DNA of 64,000 nt. It comes from Helichrysum umbraculigerum. Its lineage: Eukaryota > Streptophyta > Magnoliopsida > Asterales > Asteraceae. Positions 48,651-59,974 of this stretch are shown in pieces. Within the stretch, counting starts at the first letter, position 1, and every line of letters begins with the position of its first letter. The DNA lies in NCBI GenBank assembly GCA_949592205.1, contig CATIUR010000003.1, forward strand, positions 145,429,259 through 145,493,258, written 5' to 3'. A program made the translations under genes and the position numbers. Under the pieces are notes generated by a model. The model was not told the origin of the DNA. It worked only from the letters and a program-made list of their open reading frames with translations, and searched no databases.

Positions 48651-48915
48651 TGAGCTTGGTACCATACCGATGCCGAACCGGTTGGTACCGGTTTGTTTTT
48701 TAGCCCCAAATCAAATACCGAATACCGTACCACTTGTATCGGTCGGTACCGGTTCGGTTTAGGTATTTTGTTGTGCATGTACCATATCGGTACCGGACCG
48801 GACCGAACCGGTTGGTACCGGTTTTTTTTGCCCCAAATCAAATACCGAATACCGTACCACCTGTATCGGTCGGTACCGGTTTGGTACGGGACCAGTTCGG
48901 TTTTGGTATTTCGGT
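48651..48915. repeat. Two tandem units rich in GGTACCGGT, likely hAT-derived
   Basis: Units of about 125 bp each contain ACCGAACCGGTTGGTACCGG, then GCCCCAAATCAAATACCG and TATCGGTCGGTACCGGT. The left border TAGGGTGAGCTTGGTACC resembles the TAGGGGTGTAC end of the element at 618-1628. No clean target duplication was found. Confidence 0.7.
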
Positions 48916-49044
48916 GTGGGTAATTAAAGGTTAAACACACAATTAGCCTATGCAATACAACCCTAGGTTGACACATGTGTGCAACAATATAAACATGAGG
49001 TTGGTAAGTGTAAATTCAGCTCTAATTTGACACAAGCTAGGTGT

Positions 49045-49194
49045 TATATAAATTGAAAGAGAAGCCTCATTAAGAAGTGTGTGGCTTAAAGTCATAACCA
49101 AAAATAAAATTAAATAAAAAACACAAACTTATTTTTTCTTCTTGTCTTTTTACTCTCTCTCTAGAAACTAGAGTTAGAGAGAGAAACCACATCA
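49045..49194 (+). promoter_or_regulatory. Candidate core promoter and leader of the VQ gene
   Basis: TATATAA at 49045-49051 lies about 100 bases before a CT/GA-rich leader (49151-49183) and 144 bases before the ATG. Two TTGACA words, possible W-box cores, lie near 48968 and 49027. Confidence 0.42.
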
Positions 49195-49836
49195 ATGGAA
49201 ATCACATCAAGATTACATGAAAGAGAAAACCCATCTCCGACCAATTCTCCGACCAGCCACGTCAGCAGTAACAGCCAAACACCACCATTAACTCCAAAAC
49301 CCATTTCAAGATCCGAACCGAATCCATATCCAACAACTTTCGTTCAAGCTGACACTAACAGCTTCAAACAAGTAGTCCAGATGCTAACCGGATCCTCCGA
49401 AACAGCTAAAAATGCTTCATCAAAGCCGACCCAACAATCAGATCCAGCTCCAGCTAAAGTATCCATACCACCCATCAAAACGGGTCAACAAAAGAAAAAC
49501 GGGTTCAAACTCTACGAACGTCGAAACAATTTAAAAAACGGGTTAATGATCAACCCAAATTCGGTACACAACTCCGGGTACGGGCATGGGTCGTCGCCCC
49601 GGTTTCATGAGATACTTTCTCCCAGCATTCTTGATTTCCCGTCGTTGGTTTTAAGTCCGGTGACGCCGTTATCTCCGTCGGTCGGAAATTCGTCGGAGGA
49701 AGATAGAGTGATTGCGGAAAAAGGATTTTATTTACATCCGTCGCCTAGGGGCGTGACGACACCACATGGGATGGCGGAGCCACAGCTGTTGCCGTTGTTT
49801 CCGGTAACGTCGCCGCGGGTAATGGGGTCGCCGTAA
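49195..49836 (+). CDS. VQ-motif protein (VQ4/VQ13/VQ31-like)
   Basis: VQ proteins are small nuclear cofactors that bind WRKY transcription factors; this subgroup is phosphorylated by MPK3/MPK6 in immune signalling. It is a single exon of 213 residues. The VQ motif FKQVVQMLTG is at residues 57-66. There are many Ser-Pro/Thr-Pro sites (for example NPSPTNSP near the start, LSPVTPLSPS and TSPRVMGSP in the C-terminal third), fitting MAPK substrates. The conserved tail of this subgroup is present: EEDRVIAEKGFYLHPSPRG followed by EPQLLPLFPVTSP. The start is the first ATG after a CT-rich leader. Exact orthology among the paralogues cannot be settled by eye. Confidence 0.92.
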   Translation: MEITSRLHERENPSPTNSPTSHVSSNSQTPPLTPKPISRSEPNPYPTTFVQADTNSFKQVVQMLTGSSETAKNASSKPTQQSDPAPAKVSIPPIKTGQQKKNGFKLYERRNNLKNGLMINPNSVHNSGYGHGSSPRFHEILSPSILDFPSLVLSPVTPLSPSVGNSSEEDRVIAEKGFYLHPSPRGVTTPHGMAEPQLLPLFPVTSPRVMGSP

Positions 49837-50168
49837 TAATTATTATAATTATTTACTACTATTATTAATGGGTGGTGAAAATTATAAGGTTAGAGATTTT
49901 TATTTTTGCTTCAATTGTACAATTTGGTTATCTGTGAGACTGTGACTGTAATTTTACTCCATTTTTCTTAAAGGAAAACATGAAAAGAAACTAAACTTAC
50001 ATTTGATTAAAGTTTTAAATTTTAATACACTGGTGTCAGTGAGTGAGTATCTAGCTAGATAATTTCTTACAAATTCAGTACTACAAGTTTGTTTGTATGC
50101 TACGTGCGTATGATAATTTAGTGATGTTTCTTATTATTGAATTCCGAAACCAATCGGTTCTTAACATT
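49837..50168. other. VQ gene 3' flank
   Basis: AT-rich 3' region; no other feature seen. Confidence 0.5.
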
Positions 50169-50394
50169 TAGGGGCGGAACCATGAAATATAAGTAGAGGG
50201 GGCAAAATAAATTTTATATATTTATTTTGTAGTTTAGTTGTGCGAAATAATTTTTTTTTATTTTCTTTTGTAGTTTAGTGGGGGCGAAAGTTTTAAAATG
50301 TCATTAATACCTTAAAAAAATTTCTTTTTTACGTAATTTGAAAATTCTAGTGGAGACGGCTAGCTACGCTGCCCCCGCCATGTCTCCGCCCCTG
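50169..50394. mobile_element. hAT MITE, 226 bp
   Basis: The ends TAGGGGCGGAACC and CTCCGCCCCTG; the flank TTAACATT (50161-50168) is repeated as TAAACATT (50395-50402). Same family as 350-520, with the internal words GGGGGCAAAA and TACGTAATTTG. Confidence 0.82.
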
Positions 50395-51520
50395 TAAACA
50401 TTGTCTTGTATAAGAATAAGAATACCGATAAAAGATTTAAGTAAGTCAATTTAATTTCTGCATGTAAAATGTATTCCAAATATATAAAAAATTACAAATG
50501 TGGTAATTTTTAAAGAGTAATAGTTTTACAGGCCATAAATTATGAGAAAATATTCCGTGCAACAAAATATACGGTTACAAATGTATAGTTTGCTTTAACT
50601 TAAGGTTGAATATGAAAAATTGAAAAGTTGAGTAACTAAAAATGTAAAATATTAATACTCCCTTTATTTTATTTTTTTTTGGGTAAAGAACTCCCTTTAT
50701 TTTTTACCGGTCAATAACACAACACTAAAAGTGTTATTGACAACATAGATGATTTTCCCATAAATTATTTACGAACCAAATTTCGGATATAGACAAATTT
50801 AAGATTATTGTTTTTATGGATATCTTAAAAAACCAAAGCAATTATACTTTTATACTTTATACTTTTAAATTAAAGAATAAAAGATTATTGATTGTTTATA
50901 GGATATAAATAAATAGGAAAAATATTCTGTGCAGCAAAACTACACGAATTAAAAGGTGCAGTTAATTATAACACATGGATTAAATATGTATATTTACAAA
51001 AGTTGAAGTGTTAAATATGTAAGATATAATATAATGTTTTTCTTGTTTCCTAAGTCAACAATTGATAGCACCAATGTTTTCCCCAATAAATAACTATTTG
51101 ACGATATCAAAACTTGTAACCTCGAGTCTTAAACACCTTACAATTTTTAGAATTTAGAGAACGAAGTGGACAAGTTTTTTTCGCCGTGCAAGGCCTTGAA
51201 AGCCAGGAGTTCAACGTTTATCACTCTTAATCGACGTGCAACAAAACGCCACGTTTTTTTTGGTTCAAAATCATTTCGTGAGCTTTTTTAAACTTCGAGT
51301 TTTATAATTGAACTACTCCTCAAAATTGTACCCGGCTAGTACGGTGTTAAACTCCAATTTTCAACTAAAAATAATCCTAAACGCCAAGGACAAGGGAAAG
51401 ACTCGTTGTGCTTGTGGCATCTTGTGTTTGTAGTATTAAAATTAAATTAATATATGCAAGACTCAAACATTTCAACTCAAGTCTAATAAGTTCAACTAAT
51501 GTGAAAATCGATCATGAAAC
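50395..51520. other. Spacer, no feature seen
   Basis: AT-rich, with short similar phrases about CGTGCAACAAAAT near 50557 and 50930. No gene recognised. Confidence 0.4.
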
Positions 51521-51932
51521 TGTTGGAATTTTAAACATATTAAACAAGTAATAATCACGAGTAAACGCAGCGGAAAATAGGATCATGTATAACATACAAT
51601 TAATTAACATAACGCAACGAAACTATCTTGCGTACCTTTCCTTGTAGTGGATCAAACGAGGAACGAGTTCAAGACACGAACGAACTATAGGGTTAAAAAA
51701 AATATCCTCTATGACTTCACACACAACACCTTGATGATCACCACCCGAATGCTAGTTCAATTAACCAATTTAAATACCTTCTTCTTTTTTTTGTGTTTTA
51801 CGTCAAAAAACAACACCCCTTGGGGTTTTTTTGATGCTCGGCCGAACCACACAAAGAGGGGGAAAAAAGGATCGAAGGCAAAAAGTAAAACAAAAGAGTT
51901 AGGTTTATTATATGATATTCCTTTTATAATAA
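51521..51932. mobile_element. Possible LTR fragment interrupted by the Helitron-like element
   Basis: It starts TGTTGGAATTTT and contains AAACGCAGCGGAAAATAGG and a TACCTTTCCTTGTAG phrase, resembling Ty1/copia-type LTRs of eudicots. The far end is not identified because the sequence changes at the Helitron-like end at 51933. Confidence 0.3.
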
Positions 51933-52509
51933 CTAGATCATAACCCGCAAAATTTGCGGGTTAGAACATATGTAAAATAATCAAAGTGGATTACGGAAAA
52001 AAAAATAAATAGAAAACAACGAATGTTCATTTAATCTAATAAAGACGTTACACCAAGGTGCAAACCGAAAATAAGTAAATCATAACCCCTTATAGATAAT
52101 AGACATATTGGATTAAAAATTTAGTACAAGGAAGATAGGAAATACGTTCATGTCTCTCAATTACTTTATTACTTTATTCAACAATAGTTGAACATTTATC
52201 AAAGAATGTGTCAATTGGCATATTGTTTTATCTGTTACCGGTTGAATTTACCTATCTCGTCTAAACCGCTTATAGTGACCTTCAGATTCTTTGTGCATCT
52301 AGACTACAATGGTCCCATAAATAGATGATTCCTAAACTACAATGAATTAGCTTCTTTGAAACTTTAATCTCCCGTATGGCTTTTATGAGAAATTGTAGGT
52401 ATAAAATAATATGCCAATAGGCACATTCATAAGTAGTCTTGATTAGTGTGTTCACCCATTTATTTTATAGCATCTAGCTATTCTTTAACGGTTTTGTTAA
52501 TATTGAAAG

Positions 52510-53090
52510 GTCATCAGCAAAAGAATAAGCTCAATTAAAATTTTTGTCAATCGATAAAGTTTGTTTAGAGCTAATGTGCCAGTTTTATCACTCCACAACA
52601 TATCCATTTCTACAATTTCTTCAATGGCTTTCATTCTAATTGTTATAGCACCCTGAAACTAAATAATGACGTGTTACTACTATGGATAATGAATATATTA
52701 CATTAAAAGTCAAAGATTCAATAACTTGTTTAGATAAATTATGGGAACCAAATCACTATTGATTGATTCGAGAAACATGCAGTCAAAACCTGTTTCCATC
52801 ATATGTTTCCATCATAGATTACAGTGTCATTAGTAGCAATAGAATACTAATTAACATTATATCCCACTTATTGTTCAAAATATATATATATGAGCTAAAT
52901 CATTATAAGCTTACTTGCTGTAAGTGGTCAACATGTGGTGTTTTCCACCAGATGAGCAGCCTTACAAAAAAACATATGAACTCCTTATTGCAATGACAAC
53001 TTCCTCAATTTCATGCTGTTTACATGTCGAGCCTGAGTATACATTACCTAGATTCTTAGTTACTGCCGTAAGCGGCAACTGAAAACATAT
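52510..53090 (-). pseudogene. Fragment of plasma-membrane H+-ATPase (P3A ATPase) gene
   Basis: On the minus strand, an exon from 53078 to 52915 reads LPLTAVTKNLGNVYSGSTCK, then EIEEVVIA and KAAHLVENT, continuing after a shift with HVDHLQQ before GTAAGC. These match the actuator-domain stretch of AHA-type pumps. A stub VLTA follows an acceptor near 52775. After a CAG at 52655-52653 comes GAITIRMKAIEEIVEMDMLW and then the phosphorylation motif SDKTGT, fading by about 52510. The exons for the next membrane helices are missing and frames are broken, so it is not functional. Weaker similarity to preceding exons is seen near 53380-53470 and 53706-53890. It is unrelated in position or strand to the PPI1 gene. 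Confidence 0.82.
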
Positions 53091-54177
53091 ACCGGTTATT
53101 TATGCTCCCATAATCATTAAATTATAAGTATTTTTCTTACTATGAAATTACGTAGATCCATTAATATGAAACTTATATATAAGATATATTGATGCCACTA
53201 TCATTGCCAATCATCATAGCTTGGAAGGAGCATCTCTTTATTAAAATCTTACCCATAAAATGGAAACAAAAGCCATAAAACCTTCACCTCCTATGTTAAA
53301 GTACCGTGTAGGAGTTGGGCTAACAAAGTGTAACGTTTAAAATAGAGCCATTTATAGGTAACTGTTTTTTTACCCATTTGATCCAATGGAACATAACCTA
53401 AGGCGGTCAAGTAATTACCAGATGGGTCAATATTGCCACGTCCATGGTTGATATTTGATAAAAGTAGAACTATAAAGCTATATATCTTAATATGTCCCAC
53501 ATATTAATCTATTAGCCCACATTTGGAAATACATCATAATACAACAGGTTATCCAGCTCTGATTATACTTTGTACCGTATCTTACATTCACTTACATCCA
53601 AACAGAACTAATTATAAATAAAAATATCAGATGTTCGTTGGCTTCAAGGGCATATATTATTTTAAGAAACACGTTGAGCTGATAATTGGTCATAAAGGAG
53701 TGTACCTCAATATTGTCTCCAATAGGAGCTTGTGTGTACCCTTCTAAGGCACATTGATAACCTGAAATACATAATTGTATACATTTTCAATATGGCCAAA
53801 ATATTAGAACAGTTATTAAAATCATAGAAAAGCTAAAAGCATACCATTCCTTCCAACATCTTTAGTAATGACTACTGCACACCCTTACATCTCTGCAAAA
53901 ATCAATAACTCGTATCATTGGGTGAAAAAATGATATCAAAATAAGCTTGATCAATAATAATTGACATCATAACTTTACAAACGAAAAGATTCAAGAAACG
54001 AATGTTTTATTACATCTAACTATACAAACATTATGGTATCGGTATTTGGTTGCAGTCGAATGAAAGGATTTTTGTTGGGTTTATGTTGAACTTCATCTAT
54101 GGATTTTATATTAGATTAAAATCCAATGAGTTGCAGAAAAAAAAACAAAAAACAAAAAAGGCTACCCGGTAGCCATA

Positions 54178-56275
54178 CCTTGAAGTGCAAAATCTCACGT
54201 ATGTTAAATGCCAAAGGAGTTAATGACCGCTCAGAGCCCACAATCTTGCTCCTGCACCATATAATACATAAACATATCATAACCAAACTTAGTTGGTCTT
54301 CAATAGCAAACGGAAACACGGTATTCGTTATAATAATAAAAAACCTCTGCATTACTTGTGTGCAGTAGTTCCCAGTTTCTCAATTTAGGCAAAAACTACT
54401 TCAAGTCTACCCACATGGAAGTAGGATTTTGACATCATGTTGCACTTCCAAAGCTTTAATAAGTTCTTTCAATCAAAGCAATCCCTAGTCAGAAGACCAG
54501 CAACAATTCCATTTACGAATTTCTTTTCAGCTTAATCTAGAGTCTGCTAACTTGAACTACCTCTTTATGCTTCCCTAACTGTTACCCGGAACACTGTTTT
54601 CCGAATTAAATTATTTTTTGATAGGTAATTGATAAATGTACCAGATATGATGACAAATATAAAAAAAATTATAGTTTCTATCATTATCTGATTTTTTTTT
54701 TTTATAATATGACTTATAAAGTTATAAGGTTGTATATCTATTAAAATTTAGTTGTGGTTGACTTTCAACCCATTTTACCACTTAGACCCACTTCTTCTAA
54801 AGGAAGTGTATGAAATTGGCCATCTTTTATTTACCGTTTTGACCCGTTAGAGATAAACGATGATCATAATTGTCTCATTCATAAGTTAATAATTTGAAAT
54901 TGCCACCTCTAGCATTTACCTAAAATTAGTACATACTACTCACCTTTATATCTTTTTAGCGCAGATGTATTGATATGTATTGATTCAGGGAAGTATTTAT
55001 CTCCGCCAGACTTGCCTTTTGGTGTTGACCACTCACAATCTTCTTAGCTGCCTGAAATTCGACACTCTTGCAAAACCGCTTCTTCATATGCGTCAAAACC
55101 AGTTGGGTCATCCCAAAACACTATTGTCGAAAAAAGGTTAATGCATAAAAAGTGTGTTACATTAAAAACCTTCTATTGTTTCGATAATGCTCTGATTTTT
55201 AAGGTAAAATAATTAACTATTATTGTATGCATTAGATATACACTTTGGAGATTTTTGACCCATTAGACTCAGTTTTTTCTGCTAATATATTGTTTATGTT
55301 ATACTACTGACATTACCTGTCAACAATAACACATAACCAAGACTGAATCTTTGAGAGCTAAACTTGCCACATCTAACTGATCATAATTGTAACAATCAGC
55401 ACACAAACCAAGTTTTAAAAAAAAAACCAAGTTTTGATTTTTGAACTATAATAAATCACACAAAAGATGGTCTAACACCTTAACGGGAATGGTAGGTGTC
55501 CTCCATTCAAAGTTTTATCATTTATGTCAAGTACAATCTGAAAACTTTTATCACAGATCAAAGCGGGTCATGTTGGGCCAAAGCACAAAACATTTTCTTT
55601 TTGTTTTTATAAATCTTTTGTACCTGTGTGCTTGTAATGCAATATGAAGGTAAATATGTTCTGATGCCAGCCCGTGAAATTCATCCATTTCCATTAAACT
55701 GATTTTTTATATTCTTACAAAAGGTCCAAAATGACTGGAAGTATGAAACAATTGAAACAAACATATATCAGCAACTAATGTAACAAATATGCAAGGATTA
55801 TTGCAGAATTAGTATATCAAATTGAACCCCACCTTTGTTCTTGAGAGTTTTCGCATTACCAAAAGCTTTCAAATCTGTATTAGACTACACCATGAAGCAA
55901 CCATAACAATAGTTTGAAATTGCAACATAATAGTAGCAAGTCTACCTCACATATAAGCAAGATAGCGCAAACGTTGTTTAGTGCTTTCATTTTTTCCATC
56001 TCCACTCTTACCCCTAAGCAAATTTGACCGACTTATCCCTTCATTGATCATAACTGCAGCACAACATAACATATACCAACAGGGCAAAATACACGTTAAC
56101 CTCCTCTTTCAAACATTCTGCTACTACTCTAAATTTTATCTGGAAAATCCATACAAACAAAATGACTTTATACATCATCAGTTTACATACCTAAAATATA
56201 AACCTTCCCTGCATGGCGTCATTACTTGATGAGGATGGAGTCTCACCTTCCACTGAGCCATACACGGGTACATGG
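54178..56275 (-). pseudogene. Exon-like pieces of an unidentified multi-exon gene
   Basis: Minus-strand pieces with splice-like borders: PVNLPHVPVYGSVEG (near 56270-56232), VMINEGISRSNLLRG (near 56057-56015), NNVCAILLICE (near 55967-55935), LKAFGNAKTLKNKG (near 55880-55832), IVLDINDKTLNGGHLPFP (near 55540-55485), MEMDEFHGLASEHIYLHIA (near 55690-55635), a longer block with DDPTGFDAYEEAVLQEC, a TAA stop and then EDCEWSTPKGKSGGDKYFP (55130-54957), and SKIVGSERSLTPLAFNIRE (near 54255-54182). I do not recognise the family. The internal stop in the best block and irregular phases argue for a decayed or captured copy. A live gene with misread borders is not fully excluded. Confidence 0.45.
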
Positions 56276-57628
56276 GGCAGATTAACGGGACAGATTATTG
56301 AAAGTCACACGAGTTTATCATATTAGTGTATAACTGAAACATTGTGTACATTATGTACTGATATTACTCGAAGTCTAAATAAGTCATTTATTGGAAGTGA
56401 ACTATTCTCATCAAGATGGTCACTTTCAGATACATATAACCACAATGAAAACACTTAGAAATCGTATACAAACATCAAAAATTGTCATCGACTTTACATC
56501 GAACATCATAATCAAGCAGAAGCAATTGGTTTTAGACTTGTAGGTCATATAAATTTGGATGTATATTATGTATACCAAAAGAACTAAATATTGGATATTA
56601 AATAGGATCACTTGTGAACACCTTATAAATCAAATTTAGTTTAATATGATATTAAATTTAGATAATGTATTGGGTTGAATAATATACACGGATGTACACA
56701 GATGTAGGTAGAAGGGCCTTGGTGGAAATAAAGGATCAAAAGTTGCACACGGGTCAGATTATGGGTATAAATTGTGCTTATAGTATGGGTGAAAATGGGT
56801 TAAACCAACCAGCAAGCATTTTTACCATCAAACATAGGTGATGTCGCTTGATCACCACAACATACAAAACAAAGATAAACGAAAAGGAAATTGTAACACC
56901 TGGTCAAAAAGTCAACTTGCGCGTCTAATTTAAACTTTTTATAATTGTATTATTATATACAATTATAACTCAGCGAGCGAAAACTTTACATTTTATATAA
57001 TGAATAGTGATTATGTAATAATCACAAATAAAACCATTTGAAGTCACATTAGATTTTAAATTGAATAAAACTATTTTTAATTTAATTAATTACTAATCGA
57101 AAGAACGGAAATATAAATCTAAAAATATTAAATTTATATATATTATTCGGGTACAAAATACGGGTATTTTACACTGCAAAATAGGAACGAAGTGGGGGAA
57201 AACTCCTCCCCACCCCTTTGGATCAGCCACCCAACCCCCCCAAACCCCTCCCATTTCATTTCATTTCTTTCTATCTCATTTTCTTTTCACACACAAACAC
57301 TCTCCACCCAATTACCACAAATTTTCGGAACTACAAATCGACACACGAAATTTACATTTTCGGAATCACCAACAAGAGAGGAGCAACATTAACAAAGGCC
57401 ACACCTTCGTTTTCTTCCTCGTTTGGCCTCGATTCGCAATTGTAAGAAATTTCTAAATCTTTAGATCTAATCATTTTGGTGTAATGTTTTGGTGTAATAA
57501 TGCTTACACAACTTAGTTATAACCTAAACAACAAAGAAAACATGATTTTACAGCTTGAAAATACGTTAGATTTGCGATTTTGATCGGAAAAACGCGACAG
57601 CCGCGAGTTTCTGGGCTGGTGTTCATCC

Positions 57629-57900
57629 ATGCGACACAACGCTTGTGTCGCATGTTGTGTCGCATGTTGTGTCGCATAATTCCATTTGTGTCGTGTCTTA
57701 TGTCGCATAAACTACCCATGCGACACAACGCTTGTGTCGTACTCTATGTCGCACCTTGTGTCGTATTTCCATACGACACAACCCTTATGTCGCTATTGAT
57801 TTAGCATCGCAAGCTTTTGCGACACAACCACTGTGTCGCAGAGCTCTTATGTCGCACTCCATGCGACACAACCCTTGTGTCGCATGACACGTTTTTGTGT
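57629..57900. repeat. Array of GCGACACAA / TTGTGTCGC inverted motifs
   Basis: More than ten 9-base copies in both orientations occur, several paired as hairpins such as GCGACACAACGCTTGTGTCGC with nearly no loop. The array is repeated in the 3' LTR from about 63856. Confidence 0.9.
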
Positions 57901-58072
57901 CGCATGTTATGTCGCAGAAAACAGAAAGTTTAAAAACTCACATTTCCACTAAGTGTCGAGACCCTAAATTTTATCACTTGATTTCACCCAATTTCAAGTC
58001 CAGATGCGTTTTTCCTTAAAGCAATATAGTAGAAATAAAAATTTTCCAAGCTGACCTGGCAGCTCGACCCCA

Positions 58073-58160
58073 GCCAGGGGCTCTGCCCCTTGGACCCCGC
58101 CAGGGGCTGCCGCCCCTTGGACCCGGCTAACCAGGGGCGCTGCCCCCGGACCCCCGTACA
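58073..58160. repeat. GC-rich triplicated motif in the LTR
   Basis: Three imperfect copies of CAGGGGCTGCCGCCCCTTGG, in a background that is otherwise AT-rich. Similar GGGGC...GCCCC blocks are common in long plant Ty3 LTRs. Confidence 0.8.
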
Positions 58161-58946
58161 CCATTCCCAGACTTCAACAACAAATGCATACATGAACAAC
58201 TCGCTTAGACAAACTGATTTGTCTCATACTTATATAACCTCACGTGTTTAGGACACTAGAAGGTTACCATTCGGACGTCGCGCGTATCATCGTATCGCTA
58301 ACAACTCACAGGTGAGTTTCATAGCCCCTCTCTTTCAACTGTTTTACTGTTTTTGGGGTGAAACACATGCACAACAATTGTTTTCGAATTATATTAATAA
58401 TCTTTTATAATTCACAATCAATTATATTACTGTATGTAATACAAATGTGTAATACTTAGGAATTACACCCAACACGTCGTTTTGGAACAATATCAAGACC
58501 TAATCTAGATAGGTCACAATCGTACACTATCAGATTGTTGGAAAACAATTACCTAGACATAACTTGATATAGTTAGTACTATTCATTGGCCATATTGTCG
58601 CGGGACAATATTATCCAATACATTAGAACTAGTTAGTTCTACCTACACTAGATGATATAGATACAATTACAGGATTAGTTGCTCTTTTAGGAACTAATAT
58701 TTTCAATACAATTCAGGAACCTCAATATACTTGCTAGGCTTTAGGCTAGAAGTATACGATAACATAATATGTTAGTATAGATTCTTCATACTAATACAAT
58801 TCAACTAGGTAATGAGCATTCATACCTAGGACCAACGTACTACTTAATATCTAAATATTTGCTTATACGTATTTAGATAAAATCAATTATTTTCATGCGT
58901 GTCATGATTGTTACTTACGTTTGCTCATTCGACAAACATATATATA

Positions 58947-58997
<51 letters not shown>

Positions 58998-59273
58998 ACA
59001 TGTTTAGATATTATCATTAGCACTTGGTGCTAACTTCAATAGTATTTATGTATATTAGTATACATACAATCATACACACATTCAAGCCTGACGCGTCGTT
59101 GTACGGTCGGCTCTTATTTGCAATAGCTAGTATGTCGTTGTACTGCTGGCTCTACATTTCAACTATGCTCTCGAGCACTTCATAAACGATGCCGCGGTAT
59201 TGCAGCGGGCACAAAACGATACCACGGTGAAGTGGGTACAAAACGATGCCACGGTATTGCAGTGGGCACAACT

Positions 59274-59470
59274 TCAATCAAACAAGTCGTTGTAACTTGT
59301 ATCAGTATTCAATCAAACAAGTCGTTGTAACTTGTATAACTTCAATCAAACAAGTCGTTGTAACTTGTATAACTTCAATCAAACAAGTCGTTGTAACTTG
59401 TATAAATTCAATCAAACAAGTCGTTGTAACTTGTATCAATTTAAGACAAACAAGTCTAAGTAACTTGTAA
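59274..59470. repeat. Tandem repeats of 33-35 bp in the LTR
   Basis: Six units share CAATCAAACAAGTCGTTGTA followed by ACTTGTAT; the last is degenerate. A preceding block of ACGATGCCACGGTATTGC units has a similar period. Confidence 0.93.
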
Positions 59471-59962
59471 CAGTGCAATCAACCAAAATCGGGGTAATTT
59501 GGACATTAAGTTAGACTTTTACACATTGGTGTTATAAACTTCAACGTATTACATATCAAAAATCACTGATTTTGGAAACAACTTTACAAAACATAAATTG
59601 TTTTATTACTTTATGTTTTCAACTAACCTTCCTATGAACTCACCAGCTTTATAGCTGACCTGTTTTAGCATGTGTTCTCAGGTTGCCCAGCAGGATTAGG
59701 ATTGCTTCAAGGCTTAATTAGCCCGAGTCGCATATTTTCAAACCATTGGGACTGCTCTGCATCTACTTTAGCATTTTCAAATTTTGTACTTGGAAATCAC
59801 TGTTAAACTTATAACGTTGTAAACGTTCTATTTTGGAAATGTATAATTATTTTCAAACGTCTCATTTAGAGTCGTTCATTATGTATCTTATGCTGTGATA
59901 TTTGATTTAGTGACACCCGACCCGACAGCTTCCGCAAACCGAAATTTGAGGGTGTTACAGAT

Positions 59963-59974
59963 TGGTATCAGAGC
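59963..59974 (+). other. Primer-binding site (initiator Met tRNA)
   Basis: TGGTATCAGAGC starts three bases after the LTR end and is the usual initiator-Met primer site of plant LTR elements. It places the element on the plus strand. Confidence 0.9.

Larger units (their letters stand above)
51933..56300 (-). mobile_element. Candidate Helitron (minus orientation) with captured gene pieces
   Basis: On the minus strand, a perfect palindrome (51962-51942, stem AACCCGCAAA) is followed by TATGAT, CTAG and then T, the form of a Helitron 3' end (hairpin, short spacer, CTRR, insertion before T). No inverted repeats or target duplication are seen. Decayed exons of at least one known gene lie inside in the same orientation. 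The 5' end (TC at an A/T target site) was not located; the right border given is only the limit of the exon-like pieces and could reach 56891. Confidence 0.5.
56892..59959 (+). repeat. 5' LTR of the gag-only element
   Basis: The 3.07-kb LTR contains in order an AT-rich U3 start, a GCGACACAA hairpin array (57629-57900), a GC-rich block (58073-58160), CACAGGTGAGTTTCATAG (about 58307), a strong candidate splice donor, a (TA)n run (about 58935-58995) and 33-35-bp tandem repeats (59274-59470). Confidence 0.9.

Noticed and set aside
27500..53090. Functional link between PPI1 and the H+-ATPase fragment
   Set aside because: Far apart, on opposite strands, and the pump fragment is decayed inside a mobile element; the co-location is most simply chance.
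57600..57910. CRISPR-like array
   Set aside because: Short motifs in both orientations at irregular spacing inside a plant LTR; no equal spacers.
59246..59470. 74-codon ORF with repeated IKQVVVTCI units as a repeat protein
   Set aside because: It is only the translation of the 33-35-bp DNA repeats in an LTR.
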